Counted from the stretch's first letter, positions 1 through 5,469 are shown. The stretch is DNA of 6,039 nt from Oscillospiraceae bacterium (GCA_017558545.1 JAFYUG010000279.1:1-6039); one strand, 5' to 3'. Notes: a model not told the origin generated them from the sequence alone. Translations and numbers: made by a program.

Positions 1-22
1 AAAACGCCGCAGGCGTTTTTTT
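1..22 (+). terminator. Intrinsic terminator of an upstream gene outside the window
   Basis: An 8-bp perfect stem (AAAACGCC at 1-8 with GGCGTTTT at 12-19) closes a GCA triloop and runs into seven T residues (16-22). This is a classic intrinsic terminator on the plus strand. Its gene must lie left of the window, so the RNA-like material at 31-100 is insulated from upstream transcription. The stem could continue left of the window. Confidence 0.65.
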
Positions 23-30
23 AATAATAT

Positions 31-73
31 GGCCGCAAGCGGCCGTCGCGGCGTCTGCGCCGCTGGACGGCCG
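31..73 (+). repeat. GC-rich nested hairpin cluster abutting a tRNA 3' end
   Basis: Two hairpins are visible and cannot form at the same time in full. The first is GGCCGC (31-36) with GCGGCC (39-44). The second, longer one pairs CGGCCGTC (40-47) with GACGGCCG (66-73) and GCGGCG (48-53) with CGCCGC (58-63), around a TCTG loop with a TG bulge: 14 base pairs, nearly all G-C. The block is almost pure G+C in an AT-rich intergenic region and ends exactly at the T-stem of the tRNA fragment. It is not a terminator, since no U-run follows. Its function is unknown. It could be the end of an inserted element, a recombination remnant or part of a structured RNA. Confidence 0.6.
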
Positions 74-100
74 GGCGTTCGAATCGCCTCACTCCGACCA
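73..100 (+). pseudogene. tRNA 3'-end fragment (T-arm, acceptor 3' strand, CCA), tRNA-Pro-like
   Basis: The last 28 nt of a tRNA are present: T-stem GGGCG (73-77), the canonical T-loop TTCGAAT (78-84), T-stem CGCCT (85-89), acceptor 3' strand CACTCCG (90-96), discriminator A (97) and encoded CCA (98-100). The matching 5' acceptor strand (CGGAGTG), D-arm and anticodon arm are absent at any workable distance upstream, where the GC-rich hairpin lies instead. An acceptor ending CACTCCG with discriminator A is common in bacterial tRNA-Pro (and some tRNA-Arg), so the identity is tentative. An intact tRNA is excluded. The best reading is a truncated tRNA or an att half-site left by an element integrated in a tRNA 3' end, with the island to the left. 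Confidence 0.6.
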
Positions 101-103
101 AAT

Positions 104-137
104 AAAGAGAGTCTGACTTTATTGCGGGCTCTTTTTT
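104..137 (+). terminator. Intrinsic terminator following the tRNA 3' fragment
   Basis: AAAGAGAGTCTG (104-115) pairs with CGGGCTCTTTTT (125-136) over 12 base pairs with three G-U wobbles, around a 9-nt loop, and ends in a run of six T residues (132-137). It starts three bases after the CCA, the usual place for a tRNA terminator. This suggests that the tRNA fragment and its downstream flank are the original chromosomal arrangement and that the left side is what changed. Confidence 0.7.
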
Positions 138-149
138 ATTATGTGGAAG

Positions 150-178
150 TTGAAAAAAATTTGATTTTGAACTATAAT
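150..178 (+). promoter_or_regulatory. Sigma-A promoter for the PLP enzyme gene
   Basis: A -35 box TTGAAA (150-155) and a perfect -10 box TATAAT (173-178) are separated by exactly 17 nt in A/T-rich DNA. This predicts transcription starting near 185 and a 5' UTR of about 30 nt that holds only the ribosome site AAGGAG (200-205). There is no room for a riboswitch or attenuator, and no operator-like dyad is obvious, so the gene may be constitutive. Confidence 0.8.
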
Positions 179-215
179 ATCCATATAAAAATTCGCTTTA
201 AGGAGAACAAAACCT

Positions 216-1154
216 ATGAAGCATTTTGACAAGGTTAATCTCGGACTCTTCCCCACTCCCCTTTATCGTCTGCCCAATCTCAGCCGTGAGCTTGGAACTA
301 ATGTATGGATAAAGAGGGATGACCTTTGCGGCGTTGCCCTGGGCGGCAACAAGGTCAGAAAGCTGGAATACCTTCTCCACGAGGCCAGGGAGCAGGGCTA
401 TGACCTTGTTATGACCACGGGTCAGGCTCAGAGCAACCACGCTATGCTCACCGCCGCCTGCGCTTTGCGTATGGGTCTTGATTGCATTCTCATACTGAAA
501 GAGCGCGGCATCACCGCCAGAAAAGGCAACCAGATTCTCAATCATCTTATGGGTGTTGAGGTGCGATTCATGGACACCGACAGCTACGATGATATTTACG
601 CGGAGATGGACAGACTTGCGGAAGAAATGGGCCGCAAGGTATACAAAATCCCCTGCGGCGGCTCCAACGCCCTTGGCAGCCTTGGCTACATAGACTGCAT
701 GGAGGAAATTGCCCGTTCCGGAGAGCATTTTGACCATCTTGTCTGCGCCTGCGGCTCCGGCGGAACTGCGGCCGGCTGCGTGCTGGGCGCTAAAATTCAC
801 CTGCCCGACACCCATGTTATGTGCTCAATGGTGGATAACGATCCCTTTGATGTTATCGTGCCTCAGCTTATGAGAGAGGCCGCGGAGCTTTTGGAGGCGG
901 ATGTTGAAATCCCCATCCCCGATTTGCTGGATATGTGCGGCCCCGGATATTCCATTCCATCCGAAGAGGGCAACGAGGCCATTGCCATGATGATGCGTCT
1001 TGAGGGCATAGTTTTGGACACCTGCTACACCGGAAAAGCCTTTGCAGGACTGGTTAAAAGAGCAAGAGAGGGTTATTATAAGCCCGAGGACAATGTTCTC
1101 TTTATCCACACCGGCGGCGCCGGCGGCCTTTTTGCTCAGGATTGGGAAAAATAA
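216..1154 (+). CDS. PLP-dependent D-cysteine desulfhydrase / ACC deaminase family enzyme
   Basis: This is a 312-residue cytoplasmic fold-type II PLP enzyme. Members of the family break down D-cysteine (to pyruvate, H2S and ammonia), 1-aminocyclopropane-1-carboxylate or related small amino acids. The N-terminal 'PTPL..LP.LS' segment leads to KRDD (33-36) and GGNK, where Lys46 is the expected PLP-binding lysine. QSNH (72-75) is the substrate-carboxylate loop, CGSGGT (179-184) binds the PLP phosphate, and the C-terminal DTCYTGKAFAGL (268-279) and HTGG (298-301) are conserved family blocks. The length is slightly below the usual 325-340. The ATG is set by AAGGAG ten bases upstream. The gene is monocistronic, between its own promoter and a terminator. 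Substrate cannot be told from sequence alone; D-cysteine is more likely than ACC in an anaerobic Firmicute, and an unknown amino acid is possible. Confidence in the family is high; confidence in the substrate is low. Confidence 0.9.
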   Translation: MKHFDKVNLGLFPTPLYRLPNLSRELGTNVWIKRDDLCGVALGGNKVRKLEYLLHEAREQGYDLVMTTGQAQSNHAMLTAACALRMGLDCILILKERGITARKGNQILNHLMGVEVRFMDTDSYDDIYAEMDRLAEEMGRKVYKIPCGGSNALGSLGYIDCMEEIARSGEHFDHLVCACGSGGTAAGCVLGAKIHLPDTHVMCSMVDNDPFDVIVPQLMREAAELLEADVEIPIPDLLDMCGPGYSIPSEEGNEAIAMMMRLEGIVLDTCYTGKAFAGLVKRAREGYYKPEDNVLFIHTGGAGGLFAQDWEK

Positions 1155-1158
1155 AGAT

Positions 1159-1195
1159 AAAGATGGTTTGTCTGAATTGGCAAACCATCTTTTTG
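1159..1195. terminator. Shared bidirectional terminator between convergent genes
   Basis: AAAGATGGTTTG (1159-1170) and CAAACCATCTTT (1181-1192) form a perfect 12-bp stem with a 10-nt loop. On the plus strand it runs into TTTTT (1190-1194) four bases after the PLP enzyme stop. On the minus strand it starts just after the PAP2 stop codon (1199-1201) and is followed by a T-rich stretch (CTTTATCTTTATTTTT), so it can serve both genes. The plus direction is the stronger call. Confidence 0.8.
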
Positions 1196-1198
1196 CTT

Positions 1199-1840
1199 TT
1201 ATTCAGTTACCGCCGCCCGGTAAAGCAGCACCAAGGCAGATGACAAAACCATACCGCCGATTATGTCTGTTAGCCAATGCACTCCCGAAATTAATCTTCC
1301 TATAATTGTTATAGCAATTAATATAACAGACAGCGCATTTACGCACTTGCAGAGAACCTTTCTTTCTCCCCACATACTCTTCACTGCTATTGCCGCAGAC
1401 CACATTATGCAGATAACCATCATTGTATGGGATGAGGGGTACGAGGCCTCAGGGGATGTATAAATTATTATGGGGCGGTAATTTATTATCTTTGTTTCAA
1501 AAAATATATAAAATGCAATTACAAGGACATAAAATATACCCATTAAGATTATTTCTCTATCAACCTTTTTAATACTCTTTCTTTTTATCAGCTGCGCCGC
1601 TCCCAAAAAAGCAAAGATAGCTGCCACGGCCAAGGGCAAAAGTCCAAGCCAATCGGTTATGTGATACCAAAGGAGATTTACTCCCGTTAAGCTGAAAAAC
1701 CATCCGTTTATGGTGGATAAACCAACATTGGTTCCACCGGCTCCAATAGCTTTAACGTCAAGCTTCAATAGCGCAAAGGTGAGGAGAGCGAAGAACACAA
1801 ACAGCAGCGCCGAGAGCAAAAATAAGATTTTCTTTTTCAT
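1199..1840 (-). CDS. PAP2-family membrane phosphatase
   Basis: This is a polytopic membrane protein of 213 residues with about six hydrophobic helices (near 3-25, 56-82, 98-115, 137-156, 164-183 and 188-210). PAP2 enzymes remove phosphate from lipid phosphates such as phosphatidic acid, phosphatidylglycerophosphate or undecaprenyl diphosphate, with the active site facing outside. Motif 2 is PSSH (135-138). Motif 3 is R182-x5-H188-x3-D192, where His188 is the expected nucleophile. Motif 1 is non-canonical: Lys117 is followed after four residues by Arg-Pro (122-123) and then Ile-Ile, where the canonical KX6RP would have a second Arg-Pro. The start at 1840 is chosen because AAAGGA (minus strand, 1849-1854) lies 8 nt upstream; the in-frame ATG at 1846 is only 2 nt from it. 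The gene stands alone between the regulator's terminator and the convergent terminator. A lipid-carrier recycling role is plausible but unproven. Confidence 0.85.
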   Translation of the reverse strand: MKKKILFLLSALLFVFFALLTFALLKLDVKAIGAGGTNVGLSTINGWFFSLTGVNLLWYHITDWLGLLPLAVAAIFAFLGAAQLIKRKSIKKVDREIILMGIFYVLVIAFYIFFETKIINYRPIIIYTSPEASYPSSHTMMVICIMWSAAIAVKSMWGERKVLCKCVNALSVILIAITIIGRLISGVHWLTDIIGGMVLSSALVLLYRAAVTE

Positions 1841-1848
1841 AATCATTA

Positions 1849-1854
1849 TCCTTT
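1849..1854 (-). promoter_or_regulatory. Ribosome binding site that selects the PAP2 start
   Basis: AAAGGA on the minus strand lies 8 nt from the ATG at 1840-1838 and only 2 nt from the in-frame ATG at 1846-1844. Normal spacing favours the downstream ATG, giving an N-terminus beginning MKKK. The upstream ATG would add two residues. Confidence 0.6.
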
Positions 1855-1883
1855 CTTTTTGTTCTCATTTTGAGTTACAGAAA

Positions 1884-1912
1884 ATCAAAAATAAAGAACC
1901 GCTCCGTGGCAA
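1884..1912 (-). promoter_or_regulatory. Weak candidate promoter for the PAP2 gene
   Basis: On the minus strand TTGCCA (1912-1907, five of six to consensus) and TTTGAT (1889-1884, four of six) are 17 nt apart and lie between the regulator's terminator and the PAP2 ribosome site. The -10 box is poor. A small dyad CTCA-TTT-TGAG (1864-1874) lies just downstream. A promoter is expected here because a terminator precedes it, but this exact placement is tentative. Confidence 0.3.
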
Positions 1913-1916
1913 AAGC

Positions 1917-1950
1917 AAAAACACCCCGACACTATTGGTGTCAGAGTGTT
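1917..1950 (-). terminator. Terminator of the XRE regulator, containing its stop codon
   Basis: On the minus strand AACACTCTGACAC (1950-1938) pairs with GTGTCGGGGTGTT (1932-1920) over 13 base pairs including two G-U pairs, with a 5-nt loop, and continues into T residues (to 1917). The TGA stop of the XRE gene (1943-1941) sits in the left arm, so a ribosome finishing translation occupies half of the hairpin. Confidence 0.75.
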
Positions 1951-2558
1951 TTTCTATTCTCCATAATGAAAATCAATATTTTCAAAAGGAAGAGCGCGAA
2001 CATATATGCCGTTATATATGCATGTCGGGACAGCGCAAAGGTTAAAATTGCAAGAGCGCTTATAGCAAGGGACACCCCTTTGCCTACAGACATAAGCTTG
2101 GGATTTTTAATTAGGGAAAATATTATTTCTCCCACGCCCGCCAAAGATACAAGCACTATTAAAATATAGAACGCCATTTTCAAACCAACAGAAATATCTG
2201 TATATCCTCCAAGGGCAACGGCCTTAAAGTACTCTCCTTCCTGCTGACCGAAAATGGGAAGGAACAAAAAGGCAAGGCAGATAATATCCAAAACTCCATA
2301 AATGATGGCACAAAACCGGCGAAGATTGCTTCGGTTTTCTCTTTGGGCAAGGTCTATTATCTCCCCATTGGACAAAAGCTCATCAATGGAGACATGAAAA
2401 AGCTTAGACAAGGCCTTGAGAGATTCAAGATTGGGGTAGCCCTTGCCGCTCTCCCATTTGGAAACAGCCGTGCGGGAAACATAGAGCTTTTCCGAAAGCT
2501 GCTCTTGGGTTAGATTATTCTGTTTTCTCAGATGCTGCAATTTTTCGTGAAACTCCAT
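1941..2558 (-). CDS. Membrane-anchored XRE/Cro-C1 family transcriptional regulator
   Basis: This 205-residue protein has an N-terminal Cro/C1-type helix-turn-helix domain (about 3-62). The block 'LTQEQLSEKLYVSRTAVSKWESG' spans 16-38, with Q18, S28, W35 and E36 at the usual positions, and is followed by 'YPNLESLKALSKLF'. After a short charged linker (66-81) come four likely membrane helices (82-103, 125-150, 158-176, 180-199). The DNA-binding domain should therefore sit in the cytoplasm tethered to the membrane, a layout known in Firmicutes but with ligands mostly unknown. AAGGAGG (minus, 2572-2566) stands 7 nt before the ATG. The gene has its own promoter and terminator. A long dyad overlaps the -35 box, which suggests self-regulation. 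Targets may also include the neighbouring surface-polymer or PAP2 genes; this is inference. Confidence 0.9.
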   Translation of the reverse strand: MEFHEKLQHLRKQNNLTQEQLSEKLYVSRTAVSKWESGKGYPNLESLKALSKLFHVSIDELLSNGEIIDLAQRENRSNLRRFCAIIYGVLDIICLAFLFLPIFGQQEGEYFKAVALGGYTDISVGLKMAFYILIVLVSLAGVGEIIFSLIKNPKLMSVGKGVSLAISALAILTFALSRHAYITAYMFALFLLKILIFIMENRKTL

Positions 2559-2583
2559 TTGCTTCCCTCCTTTTTCATTTTAT

Positions 2584-2612
2584 ATTATGGAGCTAAAGAG
2601 CAAAAATGTGAA
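2584..2612 (-). promoter_or_regulatory. Promoter of the XRE regulator
   Basis: On the minus strand TTCACA (2612-2607) and CATAAT (2589-2584) each match sigma-A consensus at five of six positions, with exactly 17 nt between. Transcription would start near 2577, about 20 nt before the start codon, just ahead of the AAGGAGG site. The -35 box is also one arm of the inverted repeat at 2606-2629. Confidence 0.6.
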
Positions 2613-2629
2613 GACACTTATTTTCACAT
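2606..2629. promoter_or_regulatory. Putative operator: 7-bp inverted repeat over the XRE -35 box
   Basis: ATGTGAA (2606-2612) and TTCACAT (2623-2629) form a perfect 7+7 inverted repeat with a 10-nt spacer, so the arm centres are 17 nt apart, near 1.6 helical turns. One arm overlaps the predicted -35 box of the XRE gene. Placement fits an autoregulatory operator for a dimeric HTH protein. No U-run follows, so it is not a terminator. The operator role is inferred. Confidence 0.45.
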
Positions 2630-2631
2630 AG

Positions 2632-2672
2632 AAAAAACACCGCACATTTTTCTGAAAATGGCGGTGTTTTTA
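2632..2672 (-). terminator. Terminator of the MBOAT-DHHW-RCC1 operon
   Basis: The stem AAAAACACCGC (2633-2643) with GCGGTGTTTTT (2661-2671) is extended by CATTTT (2645-2650) with AAAATG (2655-2660) around a TCTG loop, giving 17 base pairs with one bulge. On the minus strand it starts four bases after the TAA of the RCC1-like gene and ends in six T residues (2637-2632). It separates the operon from the XRE unit. Confidence 0.85.
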
Positions 2673-2675
2673 TGA

Positions 2676-4112
2676 TTAATTAAGATTCCAGCCGGCGGTA
2701 TCGCACTGTCCGAAGTCATTATCTCCGAAGGCGTGAACATTGCCTTCCTTATCAAGGAGGAGATAATGGCCGCCGCCTGCGGAAACAGCAACTATGTTTT
2801 CAGCATCGGCGGGAACTGAAAGAGCATCCGTTTCGCGGAATGTGAAGGTCTCAACGCTGCCATCGGCATTGACGCCGATAATGGCGCGGCCATTCATAGC
2901 AAGGGCCACAATATTGTTCCAATCGGGTGTGCGCTCAAAGCTTGAAACAAGGCTTCCGTCCCAATCAAGGCTTACGGCAATGGCCGTAGAAAGAGCCACG
3001 GAAACAGGCTTTCCGTTCACAACGGCGGAAGGATGGGAAGAAACAATCGTTCCGTCCTCCAATCGGCATGCCACCTGATAAGTTCCTGCGTAAACATCGG
3101 TAACGATATAACCGCCAAGGGAATTGGAGTAATTATTAAATCCGCAGAAGAGAAGCTCACCGTCCGCAGTTACACCAAGGGCATTATAGTCATTGGCTGC
3201 TATGGCAACCACATTTGTCCAAGTGGCTGCATTGAGCTGACCATGATCATTATTGCCCGTTGCCAGCACAGTTCCATCCGCTTTCAAACCGAGAGTGAAC
3301 TCCGCTCCGGCGCAGACATAGATAACATCCTTCCAGGTGGAAACATCGCACTGGCCGAATTCGTTACTGCCAACGGCTACAACGCTGCCATCGGACTGCA
3401 GGGCAACAGAATGGTATCGTCCGGCGGCAATTTTGCCGATGGGAAGCTCTTTTCTTGCAAACTCAAGAGCCATTCTGCGTTCCTGCTCTTCAGGGGAAAC
3501 ATCGCCGCTGAGCATACTCTGAGCGCGCTGTTCATCGCCCGTTATCACACATGCAATTTCGTATGCTCTTTCTTTAGCTCCGGGATGATCACCAAGTTCT
3601 ACCAGAGCAGAAAAGGCTTCACTCAGTTTGCCGGCAGCATAGAGTTCCTCAGCCATCAAGACACGGCAATCTTTTAACTTCGTTTGACTTTCACCGAAAA
3701 CGCCAAGACTTCGGAAAGTTTCAGCCGCTTCATGAAATTTACCGTTTTCAAGGTCAATACATGCCAGTTCATAGTAACAGGCCTTTATCATTTCCTGGCT
3801 ATCCGCATAGCCCTCAAGGCCGCCAAAAAGAAGTTGGGCATCCTTATATCTGCCCTCGGCAAACATGCCGCAGGCAAGGGCGTACTCGCATTTGGTGCGG
3901 ACTTCTCTATCCAATCTTTCCGCCAAAACGCGGCGCATTTCCTCATACTTTCGGTTGGCTTCCTCCATTTTTCCGCTTTCAGCAAGGTGGGAAATGCGAT
4001 TTACATAGTGCTCGGGAAGGTTCATCCAGCCTGTATATAGGGCAGCAGTCACCAATATGGCCGCCATGGCGCAGACAAGTACAGATATTACACTGAAATG
4101 TTTCTTATCCAT
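2676..4112 (-). CDS. Membrane-anchored TPR-like / RCC1-like seven-repeat propeller protein
   Basis: This 478-residue protein has one N-terminal membrane helix (7-28), so the rest is probably outside the cell. Residues 33-220 are helical TPR-like repeats of the clostridial 'A..F..L..Y.DS......C.Y..A' type, clearest at 86-117 and 124-157. Residues 226-478 hold seven RCC1-like repeats of about 31-40 residues, starting near 227, 264, 302, 338, 371, 402 and 440. Repeats 1, 2 and 7 keep the 'DG.V...G.N..GQ' signature (240-254, 279-292, 456-469); the middle four are divergent. Seven matches the blade number of a closed RCC1 propeller. Such domains bind proteins or ligands, and no catalytic motif is seen. 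The ATG overlaps the DHHW stop by 8 bases, implying translational coupling. I infer a scaffold or polymer-binding role in surface acylation. The membrane cysteine (Cys14) lacks a lipobox. Confidence 0.8.
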   Translation of the reverse strand: MDKKHFSVISVLVCAMAAILVTAALYTGWMNLPEHYVNRISHLAESGKMEEANRKYEEMRRVLAERLDREVRTKCEYALACGMFAEGRYKDAQLLFGGLEGYADSQEMIKACYYELACIDLENGKFHEAAETFRSLGVFGESQTKLKDCRVLMAEELYAAGKLSEAFSALVELGDHPGAKERAYEIACVITGDEQRAQSMLSGDVSPEEQERRMALEFARKELPIGKIAAGRYHSVALQSDGSVVAVGSNEFGQCDVSTWKDVIYVCAGAEFTLGLKADGTVLATGNNDHGQLNAATWTNVVAIAANDYNALGVTADGELLFCGFNNYSNSLGGYIVTDVYAGTYQVACRLEDGTIVSSHPSAVVNGKPVSVALSTAIAVSLDWDGSLVSSFERTPDWNNIVALAMNGRAIIGVNADGSVETFTFRETDALSVPADAENIVAVSAGGGHYLLLDKEGNVHAFGDNDFGQCDTAGWNLN

Positions 4113-4123
4113 AGAGGCACCTC
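4105..4123 (-). promoter_or_regulatory. Stop/start overlap coupling DHHW and RCC1-like genes
   Basis: On the minus strand ATGGATAA (4112-4105) holds the ATG of the RCC1-like gene and the TAA of the DHHW gene in different frames. A GAGG site (4123-4120) lies 7 nt before the ATG, inside the DHHW coding region. This is a translational coupling layout and implies the two products are made in a set ratio. Confidence 0.75.
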
Positions 4124-5451
4124 AACAATCTCTCATAAGAGGTGGGAGAATGGGCAGAGTTTGCATAGGAGAAGATGATATAGACATCGTCAATATCGTG
4201 AAGTTCCATAAGCTCTGCAACCCAGCCGCCTGCCTCATTAACATCATAATAGGTCTGGCGAATGTCGGTCATGTGCACCTCGTCATAATAAGGCCAGAGA
4301 TAGGATACCATGGCGTTGGCAAAGCTATCGCCTATAACAAGGGCTTTGCGGCCGGTGGAAAATCCGGTCTCGAACCGTGTCCAGGGAGTAAGCACACCGG
4401 TGACATAGGCCATATAGGTATCGTTATTATAGTTCATATAATGGGATTCATATTCCCTTGTTTTGCCGTAAATTTTAAAGGCGGAAATATCCTCAAGGGG
4501 ATACATGACCTCAAACCAGCTGCCGTTATTGGTAATGGTTTTATAGTCATACTCATAGTAAGGGGTTACGGGAAGACCCTGTATGCGCACAAGTTCAGCA
4601 GCCACATAATATGCACCCAATGCGGACCAATGGTGGTCAAAGGGGAAATATATATCTTCATCAAGATGGGGCTGCAAAACTTCGGGAGCATTTACTATAT
4701 GAACTCCGTCCACAACCTGAGCCTGCAAAGCTTCTTCGGTGTCGCTGGTCCAGCCTGTATACTTGGGGTTGCCAACAAGAGGCTCATAGTTTTGCTTAAG
4801 AGGAATCATGGCATAGAAAACATTGCCATCCTCGGGAAGCTCAGAGCGGTATGCGTTAAGAGCATTAGCGGTGAGAGTGACATAATTTGAAGCGGTATAA
4901 AACTGAACCTTGAGCCCACCATCGCTCTTCACATAGTAAAATCCACCGGAGGTGGGAGCTTCTCCGGAATTTACTGCCTCCTCAACCTCAGCAGAATCAT
5001 CGGGGACAACATTTTCTGGCTCTTCGGGAGTTTCATCGACAACATCTTCTACCTCATCGGGAGTTTCCGGAACGGGGAGAGAAGGAATTTCAGGTTCGCT
5101 CTCCGTTTCCTTATCAAGACCCTGAAGCTCATCATCATTATTCTCAAGGAGAATTTTGTCCTCAAGAGTCTGAACGGAGAAAGCATCCAGCACAGACTGG
5201 CTCACATCAATAACGGCATTTCTGCCCATGAAGCCATCCAAAAGGAAGTTTTCAAACTGGCCGCTGAAATCTCCTGAAAAGAAGTTTTCAGAAGTGAGCT
5301 CAGGCATGCCTTGCAGCATACGATTTTCATACTCAGATGCGCGGGTCTCCTTCTCGCCAATAGTGAGCAAAAGCACACCGAGGCCGAACAGCAGCATCAG
5401 CACAAAGGTTACAATCAAAAATGATAATTTTACAGGTAATTTATTTCTCAA
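4105..5451 (-). CDS. DHHW family protein, AlgJ/AlgX-like SGNH O-acyltransferase partner
   Basis: This 448-residue protein has one N-terminal membrane helix (9-31) and an outside domain. After the helix comes the family-typical 'ENRMLQGMPELT' (42-53) and a 'F..FLLDGFMGRN' segment (66-78). An acidic, proline-rich linker follows (104-167). The catalytic region holds DHHW (272-275) and GDSF (374-377). By analogy with AlgX (Asp-x-His plus Ser), Asp272, His274 and Ser376 form the predicted triad. Family proteins accept an acyl group from an MBOAT partner and pass it to a polysaccharide or other cell-wall polymer; the gene just upstream encodes that partner. The start is TTG (5451-5449), supported by AAGGAGG 9 nt upstream and by the position of the membrane helix; the next Met is residue 19, within that helix. 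The intergenic gap to the MBOAT stop is 18 nt. The acceptor polymer is unknown. Confidence 0.88.
   Translation of the reverse strand: MRNKLPVKLSFLIVTFVLMLLFGLGVLLLTIGEKETRASEYENRMLQGMPELTSENFFSGDFSGQFENFLLDGFMGRNAVIDVSQSVLDAFSVQTLEDKILLENNDDELQGLDKETESEPEIPSLPVPETPDEVEDVVDETPEEPENVVPDDSAEVEEAVNSGEAPTSGGFYYVKSDGGLKVQFYTASNYVTLTANALNAYRSELPEDGNVFYAMIPLKQNYEPLVGNPKYTGWTSDTEEALQAQVVDGVHIVNAPEVLQPHLDEDIYFPFDHHWSALGAYYVAAELVRIQGLPVTPYYEYDYKTITNNGSWFEVMYPLEDISAFKIYGKTREYESHYMNYNNDTYMAYVTGVLTPWTRFETGFSTGRKALVIGDSFANAMVSYLWPYYDEVHMTDIRQTYYDVNEAGGWVAELMELHDIDDVYIIFSYANSAHSPTSYERLLRCLYG
5002..5067 (-). repeat. Tandem 33-bp duplication in the DHHW acidic linker
   Basis: Two adjacent 33-bp units (5067-5035 and 5034-5002) match at 26 of 33 bases by my count and encode ETPDEVEDVVD and ETPEEPENVVP. 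A third, degenerate unit (DDSAEVEEAVN) follows. The unit keeps frame, so copy number can change without breaking the protein. This looks like a fairly recent linker expansion. Confidence 0.7.
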
Positions 5452-5460
5452 CTGTGTTCG

Positions 5461-5467
5461 CCTCCTT
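5461..5467 (-). promoter_or_regulatory. Ribosome binding site supporting the TTG start of the DHHW gene
   Basis: AAGGAGG (minus, 5467-5461) lies 9 nt from TTG (5451-5449) and just after the MBOAT stop (5472-5470). No ATG or GTG in the same frame lies between the site and this TTG, so the rare start is well supported. The strong site probably offsets the weak initiation codon. Confidence 0.75.
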
Positions 5468-5469
5468 TT

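Noticed and set aside
1..100. Possible tmRNA or selenocysteine tRNA 3' end
   Set aside because: The T-arm and CCA invite this, but a U-rich terminator at 1-22 interrupts any long RNA, the acceptor end is not tmRNA-like, and a tRNA-Sec would need its 5' half within the window.
29..229. Small open frame of 66 codons at the left edge
   Set aside because: It crosses the GC hairpin, tRNA end, terminator and promoter; codons reflect RNA structure, not protein.
198..815. Minus-strand open frame of 205 codons antisense to the PLP enzyme
   Set aside because: The plus strand here encodes clear PLP-enzyme motifs with promoter and ribosome site; the antisense product matches nothing and its end runs into the plus-strand control region.
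3033..3677. Plus-strand open frame of 214 codons antisense to the RCC1-like gene
   Set aside because: It arises from the repeat-rich opposite strand and lacks a promoter, ribosome site or domain.
4065..4080. Lipoprotein signal at Cys14 of the RCC1-like protein
   Set aside because: The residues before the cysteine read V-L-V, which lacks the small residue needed at -1 of a lipobox; a plain membrane anchor is the simpler reading.
4057..4890. Plus-strand open frame of 277 codons antisense to the DHHW gene
   Set aside because: It is a shadow of the well-supported DHHW gene, has no recognisable domain or ribosome site, and its composition follows from the opposite strand's codons.
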